The translations under genes and the position numbers were made by a program. From positions 215,369-279,368 of the forward strand of contig NC_090735.1 of the NCBI RefSeq assembly GCF_036898095.1: DNA of 64,000 nt, written 5' to 3'. Source of the DNA: Palaemon carinicauda (lineage: Eukaryota > Arthropoda > Malacostraca > Decapoda > Palaemonidae). The notes under the pieces were generated by a model that made no database searches, was not told where the DNA came from, and saw only the letters and a list, made by a program, of their open reading frames with translations. Position 1 is the stretch's first letter. Each line of letters starts with the position of its first letter. Positions 34,197 through 45,434 of this stretch are shown piece by piece.

Positions 34197-34197
<1 letters not shown>

Positions 34198-34266
<69 letters not shown>
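34198..34266. repeat. (CT)n microsatellite
   Basis: Pure CT tract. Confidence 0.97.
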
Positions 34267-34271
<5 letters not shown>

Positions 34272-34640
34272 CCGGTCATTAGAATAGGAAAATATTTCCA
34301 TAAATGGAGTGAAAAAGAACGAAGAATTTAGGAATGAAAACCTTGGAAAAGAACAAAATCGTCTTCAGCGTAAAATTTCTCCTGTTTTCCGCCTTAGAAA
34401 ACATTTTGAAGATTCTTACCAGAAAGAGAGAAAGAGAGATACGGAAGGCGAATATTACATTCTGGGAATGAATGAAGATGAAATAAGAACACTTCCAGAA
34501 CGGTCTTCAGAGGGTTAGATTTGCCTCAGAAGCGTCTTAGCTGATAAATGTTACGATTCGCCCAGAAAGAAAACTATGAATAAATCTTTCCTTTCGTTAT
34601 GTTTTTTTTTTTTAATTCCTTTCGGTATATCTTATCGTGT

Positions 34641-34645
<5 letters not shown>
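34267..34645 (+). other. Unassigned; charged 69-codon frame at 34309-34518
   Basis: The plus-strand frame at 34309-34518 starts ATG and encodes a Lys/Glu-rich 69-residue peptide with no recognised motif. It lies 0.5 kb upstream of the repeat-protein locus and could be related, but nothing shows it. Confidence 0.25.
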
Positions 34646-34735
<90 letters not shown>

Positions 34736-34799
34736 TCATACCTGAGACATTCGGACTCCAGTTGAAGCCAAAGAAGAATTTGTTGTATTCTAATGGCTA

Positions 34800-34882
<83 letters not shown>
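34646..34882. repeat. Two (CT)n microsatellites separated by 70 bp
   Basis: 34646-34732 and 34803-34882. Confidence 0.97.
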
Positions 34883-34886
<4 letters not shown>

Positions 34887-35035
34887 CCTCAACTTGCTTT
34901 TTTTTTTAAAACAATGCTGTATTCTGGAAAGGTTTCGGTAATCATAAATATGGTTTCCCAAGTTTTCAAAGCATTCGGCGTGAATTTCGAAATGAAGGCA
35001 ATGAAGAAAGCGGTAAGAATTCTCCTTAACGGAGG

Positions 35036-36073
35036 ATGGCAATGGCGATCAGCTCTGGAGGAAAAGCTGGACCGGAACCTGCAGGATTAAAGGACCCAAA
35101 ACAGGATGTGGCGGCGTCTGCAGAATCTTCTCAAGGAAATCGAAGGAAAAACTACACAGGAAGATTGTGATTATTTTCCAGCTGAAGGAGTGTTCCAAGA
35201 AGAGCTGGAAGATGGTGAATTTCTTCCAGCTGAATGAATGTTCCAAGAAGAGCTGGAAGATGGTGAATTTCTTCCAGCTGAAGAAACTTTCTAGGATGAA
35301 CTGGAGGATGAAAATGATGTTCCTGCTAGAGTGCTCCAGGATGAACTGGAAGAGGAAATCGATCTTCCAGCTGAAGGAGTGTTCCAAGAAGAGCTGAAAG
35401 AAGGTGACTTTCTTCCAGCTGAAGGAGTTTTCCAAGAAGAGCTGAAGATGTTGAATTTCTTCCAGCAAAAGGAGTTTTCTAAGAAGAGCTGGAAGATGGT
35501 GAATTTCTTCCAGCTGAAGAAACTTTCCAGGATGAACTGGAGGATGAAATCGATCTTCCTGCTGGAGAAGAAGTCCAGGATGAACTGGAAGATGAAATCG
35601 ATCTTCCAGTGGAAGAACAAGAAAAAGAGCCGGGTCTTCCTCGAAGAGGAGAAGAGGAGGATGTAGAAGAAAAGAAGGGGGAGAAGGAGGAAGAAGAAAA
35701 AGTTCCTACTCTTGAAGAACATCAGTCTGAAGACGATTCAAAGACACAGAGAAGTGATAAAAAGCTCTCAAATAAAAAGGGGAGAAAAAGAAAGCTCTCA
35801 AAGGAAGAGACCAGTAATGCTGAAGTGTCTAAGGAAGAGACCAGTAATGGTGAAGTCACTAAGGAAGAGATGAATAACAGAGAGGTATCAAAGAAAGAGA
35901 AGAATAATAAAAAGCTCTCAAAGAGAGAGAGGAGGAAAAGAGAGCTCTCAAAGGCAGAAAGAAGAAATAGAAATCTCTCAAAGGAGAGGATCAGTAATGA
36001 AGAGCTCTCAGAGGAAGAAGAGAGATTTGGTTCTGAGGACATCATGGAGGTCAAAGAGCATCTAATACTATAA
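35036..36073 (+). pseudogene. Repeat-protein-like locus: 48-bp then 30-bp arrays, broken frames
   Basis: 35175 to about 35620 has about nine 48-bp (16-codon) units, consensus GVFQEELEDGEFLPAE. The first six or so read in one frame despite two internal stops (TGA near 35237, TAG near 35292). Small deletions near 35440 move the rest to the frame that is open at 35488-36073. That frame continues with an acidic stretch (EEEDVEEKKGEKEEEE), then 30-bp (10-codon) units of consensus KEETSNAEVS from about 35750 to 36010. It stops at TAA 36071-36073, just inside the first 45-bp unit. Period lengths that are multiples of three and codon-like substitutions argue for a coding origin. The stops and shifts argue that it is now broken or spliced. 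I do not recognise the protein. Confidence 0.5.
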
Positions 36074-37189
36074 GGATGGCACCTCAAAATAGAGGTCAAA
36101 GAACATCTAATGCTAGAAGGATGGCACCTCAAAATAGAGGTCAAAGAACATCTAATGCTAGAAGGATGGCACCTCAAAAAAGAGGTCAAAGAACATCTAA
36201 TGCTAGAAGTATGGCACCTCAAAATAGAGGTCAAAGAGCATCTAATGCTAAAAGGATGGCACCTCAAAATAGAGGTCAAAGAACATCTAATGCTAGAAGG
36301 ATGGCACCTCAAAATAGAGGTCAAAGAGTCTCTAATGCTAGAAGGACGGGACCTCAACATAGAGGTCAGAGAACATCTAATGCTAGAAGGATGGCACCTC
36401 AAAATATAGGTCAAAGAGCATCTAATGCTAGAAGGATGGCACCTCAACATAGAGGTCAAAGAACATCTAATGCTAGAAGGATGGCACCTCAAAATAGAGG
36501 TCAAAGAGCCTCTAATGCTAGAAGGATGGCACCTCAAAATAGAGGTCAAAGAACATCTAATGCTAGAAGGATGGCACCTCAAAATAGAGGTCAAAGAACA
36601 TCTAATGCTAGAAGGATGCACCTCAACATAGAGGTCAAAGAACATCTAATGCTAGAAGGATAGCACCTCAAAATAGAGGTCGAGTCTCTAATGCTAGAAG
36701 GATGGCACCTCAACATAGAGGTCAAAGAACATCTAATGCTAGAAGGATGGCACCTCAAAATAGAGGTCAAAGAGTCTCTAATGCTAGAAGGATGGCACCT
36801 CAACATAGAGGTCAAAGAACATCTAATGCTAGAAGGATGGCACCTCAAAATATAGGTCAAAGAGTCTCTAATGCTAGAAGGATGGCACCTCAACATAGAG
36901 GTTAAAGAACATCTAATGCTAGAAGGATGGCACCACAAAATAAAGGTCAACGAGTCTCTAATGCTAGAAGGATGGCACCTCAAAATAGAGGTCAAAGAAC
37001 ATCTAATGCTAGAAGGATGGCACCTCAAAATAGAGGTCAAAGAACATCTAATGCTAGAAGGATGGCACCACAAAATAGAGGTCAAAGAACATCAAATGCT
37101 AGAAGGATGGCACCTCAAAATAGAGGTCAAAGAACATCTAATGCTAGAAGGATGGCACCTCAAAATAGAGGTCAAAGAACATCCAATGC
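36030..37189. repeat. 45-bp minisatellite, part 1 (~25 units)
   Basis: Unit ATGGCACCTCAAAATAGAGG + TCAAAGAACATCTAATGCTAGAAGG. Variants are mainly at one site (ACATCT, GTCTCT, GCATCT) and at AAT/CAT. In the frame continuing from the upstream array it reads KIEVKEHL + MLEGWHL. In another it reads MAPQNRGQRTSNARR, and the minus strand is open too. One-base losses near 36615 and a small deletion near 36680 break the frames. Continues at 38258 beyond an LTR-like insertion. Confidence 0.95.
37186..37189. repeat. 4-bp target duplication, left
   Basis: ATGC, repeated at 38258-38261. Removing the insertion plus one copy restores a normal 45-bp unit. Confidence 0.7.
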
Positions 37190-37497
37190 TGTGGCGGGAT
37201 GTTTAAAAAACAAGCCCCACACCCTGAATCACACTCACTGACAATGGTCTCCACAAAACAAACTTTCCCCTTACGTAATCTAAAACCAGACTCTTAGACA
37301 TAAGGACAAAATAAACAAAACATAACCTTACAACTATATTCCATAAAACTAAAACGCTTTACAAAAAACCACCCACAATCAAAATAACAACACTTAAAAC
37401 TAATCACCATTCAAATAAACCAAAAGAAAAAAAACTTACAAACTTAAAACTAAAACAAACCCCAACCATTATGTAATAATTTTATGTATATCTACAG

Positions 37498-37505
37498 TAT
37501 ATAAG
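37498..37505 (+). promoter_or_regulatory. Candidate TATA box within the LTR-like insertion
   Basis: TATATAAG followed by GACACAGACAC. A position about 310 bases into the element would suit an LTR U3/R junction. Motif only. Confidence 0.35.
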
Positions 37506-38117
37506 GACACAGACACTTGTCTAAATGGTCCAAACAGTCTTTATCAATGGCACACTGACACAGCTCGGTGGCAAAACGGTAACCTTTCCGCTACAAAAAG
37601 CACTTAAGGAAATTTCTTCAAACAGGGCAAGTCGCTATCGATCGCATTCAAATTCAAAAGAGCAGTCAGTTCCAAGTCCTTATCATAAGCCAAGTCATCA
37701 CAAATCAATTCCACATTCAAAGGAAATTCTCTCAAAAAGGAGGAATCACGGCCTGCCAAAATAAAAAAAGAAAAACACTTACAAACACTCCTAACTAACT
37801 GAACTATCGCACTATAATCAAAGATAAATAATAAATTGTTCCTATCATTCACAATCACGACAAGCAAAGATAAACAAAACTGTACTTACTGTTAAAATAT
37901 ATAATAACTTCCACGCTGGTCGAAAAAATGATTAAATAAGGTAAAATCCAGCATTCAAACACAACTGAATCGAGCAGCAGTCCAATCAAAATAAGCATTC
38001 ACCCAAGACAGTCACCACTATCGTAACCTAACTAAAACATAAACAAACAATCTCATTTATACCAACAGTCTTTCTCACCACCAACGATCGATACACTAAC
38101 TACTTTCGCTCGCTGAC

Positions 38118-38121
<4 letters not shown>

Positions 38122-38201
<80 letters not shown>
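38122..38201. repeat. (CT)n microsatellite
   Basis: About 80 bp CT tract inside the LTR-like insertion. Confidence 0.97.
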
Positions 38202-38208
<7 letters not shown>

Positions 38209-38257
38209 GGATTTGGCAAAACAAAAATTAAAATAAAGCAAAAATAAATCCTCCACA

Positions 38258-39699
38258 ATGCTAGAAGGATGGCACCTCAAAATAGAGGTCAAAGAACATC
38301 TAATGCTAGAAGGATGGCACCTCAACATAGAGGTCAAAGAGCATCTAATGCTAGAAGGATGGCACCTCAAAATAGAGGTCAAAGAACATCTAATGCTAGA
38401 AGGATGGCACCTCAAAATAGAGGTCAAAGAGTCTCTAATGCTAGAAGGATGGCACCTCAAAATAGAGGTCAAAGAACATCTAATGCTAGAAGGATGGCAC
38501 CTCAAAATAGAGGTCAAAGAGTCTCTAATGCTAGAAGGATGGCACCTCAAAATAGAGGTCAAAGAGTCTCTAATGCTAGAAGGATGACACCTCAAAATAG
38601 AGGTCAAAGGGTCTCTAATGCTAGAAGGATGGCACCTCAAAATAGAGGTCAAAGAACATCTAATGCTAGAAGGATGGCACCTCAAAATAGAGGTCAAAGT
38701 GTCTCTAATGCTAGAAGGATGGCACCTCAAAATAGAGGTCAAAGAGTCTCTAATGCTAGAAGGATGGCACCTTAAAATAGAGGTCAAAGAACATCTAATG
38801 CTAGAAGGATGGAACCTCAAAATAGAGGTCAAAGAGTCTCTAATGCTAGAAGGATGGCACCTCAAAATAGAGGTCAAAGAGTCTCTAATGCTAGAAGGAT
38901 GGCACCTCAAAATAGAGGTCAAAGAACATCTAATGCTAGAAGGATGGCACCTCAAAATAGAGGTCAAAGAGTCTCTGATGCTAGAAGGAGGGCACCTCAA
39001 AATAGAGGTCAAAGAGTTTCTAATGCTAGAAGGATGGCACCTCAAAATAGAGGTCAAAGAACATCTAATGCTAGAAGGATGGCACCTCAAAATAGAGGTC
39101 AGAGAGTCTCTAATGCTAGAAGGATGGCACCTCAAAATAGAGGTCAAAGAACATCTAATGCTAGAAGGATGGCACCTCAAAATAGAGGTCAGAGAGTCTC
39201 TAATGCTAGAAGGATGCACCTCAAAATAGAGGTCAAAGAACATCTAATGCTAGAAGGATGGCACCTCAAAATAGAGGTCAAAGAGTCTCTAATGCTAGAA
39301 GGATGGCACCTCAAAATAGAGGTCAAAGAACATCTAATGCTAGAAGGATGGCACCTCAAATTAGAGGTCAAAGAACATCTAATGTTGAAGGATGGCACTT
39401 CAACATAGAGGTCAAAGAACATCTAATGCTAGAAGGATGGCACCTCAAAATAGAGGCCAAAGAGTAGCTAATGCTAGAAGGATGGCACCTCAAATTAGAG
39501 GTCAAAGAACATCTAATGCTAGAAGGATGGCACCTCAACATAGAGGTCAAAGAACATCTAATGCTAGAAGGATGGTACCTCAAAATAGAGGTCAAAGAGT
39601 CTCTAATGCTAGAAGGATGGCACCTCAAAATAGAGGTTAAAGAACATCTAATGCTAGAAGGATGGCACCTCAAAATAGAGGTCAAAGAACATCTAATGG
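38258..39699. repeat. 45-bp minisatellite, part 2 (~32 units)
   Basis: Same unit as 36030-37189. ACATCT-type and GTCTCT-type units alternate over parts of the array, giving a partial 90-bp higher-order period (for example 39050-39330). A one-base loss near 39213 and further indels near 39384-39400 shift the frames, and a TAA-bearing unit is near 38772. Confidence 0.95.
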
Positions 39700-39719
39700 C
39701 CATTCAGTGCCCTGGAGCA

Positions 39720-39985
39720 GCTAAGTTTAAAGGTCACTCATGAATGGCAGAGGGAAGGGACAGGAACAGTGCCCTAGAGAATGACTATATATACATATGA
39801 TAAGCGCAAACTAGGACCAGGGAGGGCCAGGCAAAGGCTGCTGATTATTTAGCAGGTAGACCTATACGCTCCCTAAAATCCCACAGCCTTAGCTCATATG
39901 GATGGTGAGGTTGCAGACACTATTAGAAGCTCTCAAGCCTGACGGCTCTCGAACCCCAGTCCAGCAGATTCTCAGGCAAGATAGT
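39720..39985 (-). repeat. tRNA-derived SINE family S1
   Basis: Plus strand AAGTTTAAAGGTCACTCATG at its 3' end, and CGGCTCTCGAACCCCAGTCC (B-box complement) at the head. Confidence 0.82.
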
Positions 39986-40064
39986 TTTCAATAGGTTACC
40001 AGAATCTAAGTTATAGGATTGGATCACGCTATTCCCAATATGGTTATCTTTCGTAGCTCTTTGT

Positions 40065-40412
40065 AACCAAAGGTTGTGGTGGTCTTATTGGTAACGTCCC
40101 TGACTGATGAACGCCAGACTGGGCTTAAGAATCCCACTCAAACTCATTAGTTCCTTTGGTCGTTGCAACCTCACCAACCTTGTGAACTAAGGATGGGGTG
40201 TTTGGGAGAGCCTATAGGTCTACTTGCCGAGTCATCAGCAGCCATTTCCTGGCCCTCCTTGGTTCTAGCTTGGGTGGAGAGGGAGATTGGGTACTGATCA
40301 TATGTACATATGATGGTCAGTCTCTAGGGCATTGTCCTGCTTGATAGGGCTATGTCACTGTCCCTTGCCTCTGCCATTCATGAGCAGCCTCTAAACCTTT
40401 AAAAAATTATTT
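40065..40412 (+). repeat. tRNA-derived SINE family S1, plus orientation
   Basis: Head AAAGGTTGTGGTGGTCTTAT then TGGTAACGTCCCTGACTGAT, a degraded B box at GGGCTTAAGAATCCC, and a 3' end near CCTCTAAACCTTTAAA. It forms an inverted pair with the S1 copy at 39720-39985. Confidence 0.85.
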
Positions 40413-40444
40413 GAGTTTGAAGATGAAGGTCCTTTAAAGGTGTC

Positions 40445-40640
40445 TGGTTACGGTTCAATTTTTATCAGAATAGATGTCACCAGAACGTCAGACTGGCAAG
40501 CCCAACACCCCACTGTGGTGCCCTACCACAGCAGTGGCCTCCCCAGTAAACAGCTTAAACTCACGGTCTCAGACTGGGATCAATCTGCTATCATGTGAAT
40601 ACTAGGCGAACGTATTATCATTGTACATGCCAGGAGGATT
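40445..40640 (-). repeat. tRNA-derived SINE family S2
   Basis: Plus strand CACCAGAACGTCAGACTGGC, then CCACAGCAGTGGCCTCCCCA, then TGGGATCAATCTGCTATCAT. The head is at the right. Confidence 0.82.
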
Positions 40641-40990
40641 GTGAAGCTTAGTTTGAAGGCCTCAATTACGTCAAACATACTGGAAATCTTAACAGTTTGA
40701 AGCTAAATTGCAACTAGAAAATGGATAATTCCATACATTACACAAGGTAAAAGACACATTTTAATACCGTCTGGAAAAACTGGAAAACGCCAATTCCAGT
40801 GAAATAGAATAATAAGATTCACTTACGAAGCCAAAACCACTTTTCAACTGGGAGTGCTGGCCACCAAATAGCAAACTTCTAACACTGAGACTAAGTTATC
40901 CACCCGGATGGGGGTGTTGTGGTTGGGAAGGGGGGGGGGGGGTTAAGAATCCATTATCATTTTCAAACCCATTATAAACTAGAAAAGTGA
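40641..40990. other. Unassigned stretch with poly(G)
   Basis: No gene. About 13 G near 40930-40942. Confidence 0.4.
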
Positions 40991-40992
40991 TG

Positions 40993-41279
40993 TGTGTGTG
41001 CAGACCTCCGCCACTGCAGCCTATTTCTCTAAACCCACTTGACTTTCCCAGAATCAATTTAGACCATCGGCGTATTTTTCGGTCACCCTTTTGCTCGACC
41101 TTTACCTTAAGAACCAAGACTTTCAAAATTGAATCACTTCCACGTCTCAACATAATCAATCCCTGAAAGTTTCAGTATTCTATGAGTAAAATTGTGGCCA
41201 GGAAGTTGCCCACAAACAGACAAAAGGATAAACATGGGCGAAAACATATCCTCCTCCCAACTCCGTTGGCGGAGGTAAT
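40993..41279 (-). repeat. GGTCA-rich element M1, diverged
   Basis: Plus strand TGTGCAGACCTCCGCCACTG at one end and CAACTCCGTTGGCGGAGGTA at the other, with TTGTGGCCAGGAAGTTGCCC inside. Confidence 0.8.
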
Positions 41280-41284
41280 AAGAC

Positions 41285-41830
41285 AAAGATAATAGTTCAG
41301 CATAACGATTTTATTGATTTGAAAAAATATAGTCCTTTAATTGATAACTCTTATACTAATTGATTTACAATGGATGCCTATTAAAGTAAGAATTTTGTTT
41401 AACATATGCACAAAAACCCATTAAGTTATCAGAACCGGACTTCCAAAATATCCAAGAGAATTGCTACATATTGTGCAGCCAGCGTTTGACACGAGAATAG
41501 TTACAGATGGTTTCAAACTATTGGAACCAATATATAAAGTATGTGTATACTGTATAGATCCTAGAGCATAATTGCGGTCCCAAGACCATATAATAAGCTC
41601 CCACTAGACTTCCGAAGGACTGAAGATATTATGAAGGCTTTCAAGAGGAAACTAAAGAATTTCTTGTTCTCAAAATGCTTCAGTAGTGTGGAATTGACAA
41701 TAAGAGAGCAATATGCAGTGTGAAATTATGAATGTCTTGGAATGTATACGATAAAATGAAATACGAAAAGGTCCCATGGAGAGTAGGGTCCCCCTGCAGT
41801 ATAGGACCAGAAAAGCAGCCCTTGAAGTAA
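41285..41830 (+). pseudogene. LINE ORF2 C-terminal relic and 3' UTR (family L2C)
   Basis: Plus-strand reading gives LQWMPIKVRILFNICTKT, GLPKYPRELLHIVQPAFDTR and VTDGFKLLEPIYK in sequence, then SRGN-type remnants of the FK-LK block in shifted frame. This is the thumb/C-terminal region of a CR1/Jockey-like polymerase. The 3' UTR has AGTATAGGACCAGAAAAGCA and an AGTAAAAGTAAA tail, directly abutting duplication copy B. Confidence 0.78.
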
Positions 41831-42351
41831 AAGTAAACTATACGAGAGGCCATTAACAGTCGCCAGTACGGGTTAGACTTCTAACCAGATTCTGAACCAC
41901 AAAAAAGAAAAAAAAAAAAGAAAAAAAAATAAACTATTATAAACAATAGCAAACACAGATTTCTGACATCCGCCAAAGATTAACCGAATCGTCCATGACC
42001 TAAGATCTATCTGTGGTGGAAATATCGTCAAAATCCGTCGAGTAGTTTTGACGTAATCCTCTCCACAGACAAACAGACAAATAAATAGATAAACCGACTT
42101 AATTTTATAACCACCTTGGTAGAGGTAACAAGACACTCCATGATTGTTTTAGAAGAAAACCACAAATATTGCAATATGAGCAACACATCTAACATCACCT
42201 ACGACACTTGGAAACACAAACATAATCTAACATAGACACGTACTTTTGAATTTGGTTCCTAAAGAGTAATTTCAAATAAAGATTAAAACTATTATATGGT
42301 GTCACTGACGACATTCCCCGGATGTGAAACCAATGCTTAGGTAAGAACAGC

Positions 42352-42685
42352 TTAAAGGCTTAAAGGTTTAAAGGTTTAATGGCCACTCATGAATGGAAGA
42401 GGCAAGGGACCGTGACATTGCCCTATTAAGCAGGACAATGCCCCAGAGACTGACCATATACACATATGATTAGCACCCAAGCCCCCTCTCTATCCAAGTT
42501 GTGACCAGGGAGGGCCAAGCAATGGCTGCTGATGACTCAGCAGATAGACCTATAAGCTCCCCCAAACCCCCATCCATAGCTCATAAGGTTGGTGAGGTTG
42601 CAGCGACCAAAGAAACTAAAAAGTTTGAGCGGGACCCGAACTCCAGTCTGGCAATCACCAGGCACGGATGTTACTTATCATTTGT
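42352..42685 (-). repeat. tRNA-derived SINE family S1
   Basis: Paralogue of 17331-17652 within the duplication. The B-box complement reads GGGACCCGAACTCCAGTCTG. Confidence 0.85.
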
Positions 42686-42817
42686 ACGCCAAGTTAGATG
42701 AAGATTATAATCATTATAACATCTGATCTAGGTCTTCCCGGGCTAAAACTCAACAGAACCACTGGTTCTTCATGACCACCCTTAGCATATTCAAAATTAT
42801 TTTTGTTGTTGATTATT

Positions 42818-43203
42818 ACCTCCGCCAACGAAGTTCAAAGGTTATGTTTTATCCCCTGTTTGTATGATTGTTTGTGAACAGCTTCCTAGCCACAATTTTA
42901 ATCGTAGAGTAATGAAACTTGCAGGGATTAACTGTTATGTGAAAATCAGGAAATTATTAAATTCTGGAAGGTCAAGGATAAAGATCAAGGTCAGGGTCAA
43001 GCAAAATGTCCAATTCACGTAATCAGCCATTAGTTTGGACATCGTTGTCATTGAGACTTCAAACTTGGTTCATATTAGAGTGAAAGAAAATCCACGGCAA
43101 TTAATACATGTTAAGGTTAAAGGTCAAGTTCAATGTCCAGCAAAAGGTCGAGTAATAACCCGCCGGGCGGAGTTCTGCACTCTACTGAGTGCCCCACTAG
43201 TTG
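42818..43203 (+). repeat. GGTCA-rich element M1, near full length
   Basis: Begins ATTACCTCCGCCAACGAAGT and ends GGCGGAGTTCTGCACTCTAC then TGAGTGCCCCACTAGTT. Paralogue of 17806-18196. Confidence 0.86.
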
Positions 43204-43615
43204 TAGATCAATTAAAACAACAAATTTCCTTACATACAAAACATCTTTATATCAAGAAGCAAACAATTTTATGAACGCTACCATTTACGACGGCCACAAA
43301 TTTGACATAGAATTAAATTGTTTAAGGAGTAATTGAAGTACACATAAAACTATCGTCATGCCTTCGATCCATATTGCTTATTCCAAAAAATATTAAAGAC
43401 AATATTAAAGCCTTACGCAGTCATGTGGATCATTAATAACCACTATTGTTTCATCAAAATTATATTGTCGCCGGAAATGTCCACATAAAACATTAGTAAC
43501 AACATTTATTCATCCAAAACGAATTCAACTTTTTACTTTTATACTAAACGAACTGTTAAGTGTTTTTATCACTATATAAGACTTCATAATTCTATATTAA
43601 AACCTTATTTAAAAA
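43204..43615. other. Non-coding segment shared with copy A
   Basis: No gene. Matches 18197-18603. Confidence 0.55.
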
Positions 43616-43877
43616 CTAGAGTGGCACTCAGTAGAGGGCAGACGTCCACCACGGCAGCTATTTCTTGAGCTTTTGATCAACCTCGACCTTTGACATTTGA
43701 CCTAGGGCTTTCAAAATGGAATCACCTCAAAGACTCAACATAACAATTAATCCCTGAAAGTTTCACTACTCTATGAGTAAAATTGTGGGCCAGGAAGCTG
43801 TTCATAAACACACATACATACACACACACAAACAGTGGTGAAAACATAACCTCCTCCCATCTGCATTGGTGGAGGTA
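43616..43877 (-). repeat. GGTCA-rich element M1
   Basis: Paralogue of 18604-18851. Plus strand GTGGCACTCAGTAGAGGGCA ... CATTGGTGGAGGTAAG. Confidence 0.85.
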
Positions 43878-43917
43878 AGAATTCACCAATGAGTGGGTCA
43901 GGCCATCTTCGTAACGA

Positions 43918-43930
43918 AGAGCAAATATGG
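43918..43930. other. Empty target site of the full-length LINE
   Basis: Single AGAGCAAATATGG in sequence otherwise continuous with both flanks of 18906-25488. Confidence 0.95.
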
Positions 43931-44011
43931 AGAAAACCATTTGGTTTGACTGGTCGAGAAATGAAAATAAAATGCAGCTCAATTATGGTTGTATAGAAGA
44001 ATGTTGAAGAA

Positions 44012-44083
<72 letters not shown>

Positions 44084-44380
44084 ACCAAATGAGAAGGTAT
44101 TGAGAAGAGTGAATCAGGAGAGATCCCTTCTAAAAGTGATAAGGAGGAGGCAGATGGAATTTCTGGTACATGTCATAAGGAAAGATCAAACCTTTGTGCC
44201 TTGCGGGAAAGATAGAGAGGAGAAGAGAAAGAGGCCGGCAAAGGAAACCGTTTCTGTATAGCTTACTGGAGGATGTAAATGAAACTGTAACAGTTGGACA
44301 ATTCATATAGAGAGCTAGAGACAGGACCAGGTGGAGGCAATTGACAGCCCACGTCCAGGACATGGCCCCTGGATAGAGAG
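43931..44380 (+). pseudogene. LINE polymerase C-terminal relic split by (GA)n and poly(G)
   Basis: LYRRMLKNPW, then a GA tract, then NEKVLRRVNQERSLLKVIRR and a GKDREEKRKRPAKE block. Paralogue of 25502-25968. The GKIEGRRARGRQR-type block has been altered here. Confidence 0.75.
44018..44082. repeat. (GA)n followed by G(10)
   Basis: About 55 bp GA then a G run. Shorter than the paralogous tract in copy A. Confidence 0.97.
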
Positions 44381-44426
44381 ATCGATCGATCGATAGATAG
44401 ATAGATACTGTAACTAGATAGATATA

Positions 44427-44865
44427 GGTTGAAAAAAGACAAGGACACCCCCACCCACTCGCAGTAAAAGTTTAGTCATTAATTAACTAATGAGGTGTTT
44501 ATACCTGTCCGATGATATAATGAGGAGAAAATATTGCATTTTAATACAAAACAAATTTAAATTTCCAGTTTTCCCAAGAATACTTCCTAAGGAGAATAAG
44601 TAAAGAAAACACCTTGTTTTGATTCATGTTTTTATTTTTTTCACGGCAATTTCCTGCATCAATTTAAACTGAATTTCAATGTCTTGTTAGTATAGAGTAC
44701 CATAGTATCTAAACTAAACCTCTTATTCCAGCAAACACTTGTTTAATTGCATGAGCTGACATAAGGACGACTTAATCTAAACCTATAAATAATCTGTTTC
44801 TGGGAATATAATCTACGTCATAATGTTTCAAATGATTTTATGATTAATGCCTTGAAATGATTAGT

Positions 44866-44870
<5 letters not shown>
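44427..44870. other. Non-coding segment shared with copy A
   Basis: Matches 26001-26409. Homology ends near 44852 at a GA microsatellite. Confidence 0.55.

Positions 44871-44953
<83 letters not shown>
44871..44953. repeat. (GA)n microsatellite at the left edge of the copy-B-specific block
   Basis: About 82 bp GA, where copy A and copy B diverge. Confidence 0.97.
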
Positions 44954-44956
<3 letters not shown>

Positions 44957-44989
44957 TCAAGATGCGTACCAATCAGAATCGAATTAAAC

Positions 44990-45166
44990 TAGAAAAGCAC
45001 AGAGTGCCTACCTCCACCAAGGTAGCTTATTTCTGTAGACCTTGTGCTCGACCTTGACCTTGACCTTTGACCTAGAACTTTCAAAATTGAATCACATCCA
45101 CGTCTCAACATAACAATTAATCCCTAAAAGTGCACCTACTCTATGAGTACAATTCTGGCCAGGAAG

Positions 45167-45233
<67 letters not shown>

Positions 45234-45434
45234 TAGCCAAGCTACAACCCTAGTTGGAAAAGCAAGAAGCCATAAGCCCAATGGCTCCAACAGGGAAAAA
45301 TAGCCCGGTGAGGAAAGGAAATAAATGAGTGATGAGAATAAATTAACAATATATCATTCTAAAAACAGACAGACAAATGGACTAACAGGGGTGAAAACAT
45401 AACCTCCTTCCAACTTCGTTGGTGGAAGCAAAAA
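44990..45434 (-). repeat. GGTCA-rich element M1 interrupted by an L-TAA insertion
   Basis: Left part 44990-45167 (ACCTTGACCTTGACCTTTGA; GGCCAGGAAGTTGT). Right part 45362-45434 (ACAGACAAATGG ... AACTTCGTTGGTGGAAG). Joined, they follow the order of intact copies such as 40993-41279. Confidence 0.82.
45168..45361 (-). repeat. L-TAA LINE 3' end inserted into an M1 element
   Basis: ATT tract, then CCAAGCTACAACCCTAGTTG and GAAAAATAGCCCGGTGAGGA, nested inside the M1 copy. Confidence 0.88.

Larger units (their letters stand above)
37190..38257. mobile_element. LTR-like insertion (solo LTR candidate), 1,068 bp
   Basis: Begins TGTGGCGG and ends CCTCCACA: TG...CA ends with imperfect inverted termini, flanked by ATGC direct repeats. 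It interrupts the 45-bp array exactly within a unit. Internal sequence is A/C-rich without coding capacity. TATATAAG at 37498-37505 could be a promoter and there are AATAAA signals. A CT microsatellite lies at 38122-38201. No second LTR, primer-binding site or pol gene is visible, so a solo LTR from recombination is the simplest reading. A MITE with short inverted ends is the alternative. Confidence 0.65.

Noticed and set aside
34576..34941. A secreted protein starting MNKSFLSLCFFFLIPFG followed by Ser-Leu repeats
   Set aside because: The start resembles a signal peptide, but the rest is two CT microsatellites and the frame has no recognised domain.
35049..35468. 139-codon minus-strand frame rich in FLEHSFSWKK
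   Set aside because: Shadow of the 48-bp plus-strand array; residues are hydrophobic repeats without a known family.
36030..39699. CRISPR-like array
   Set aside because: Units are contiguous 45-bp repeats with no unique spacers, in a eukaryotic context.
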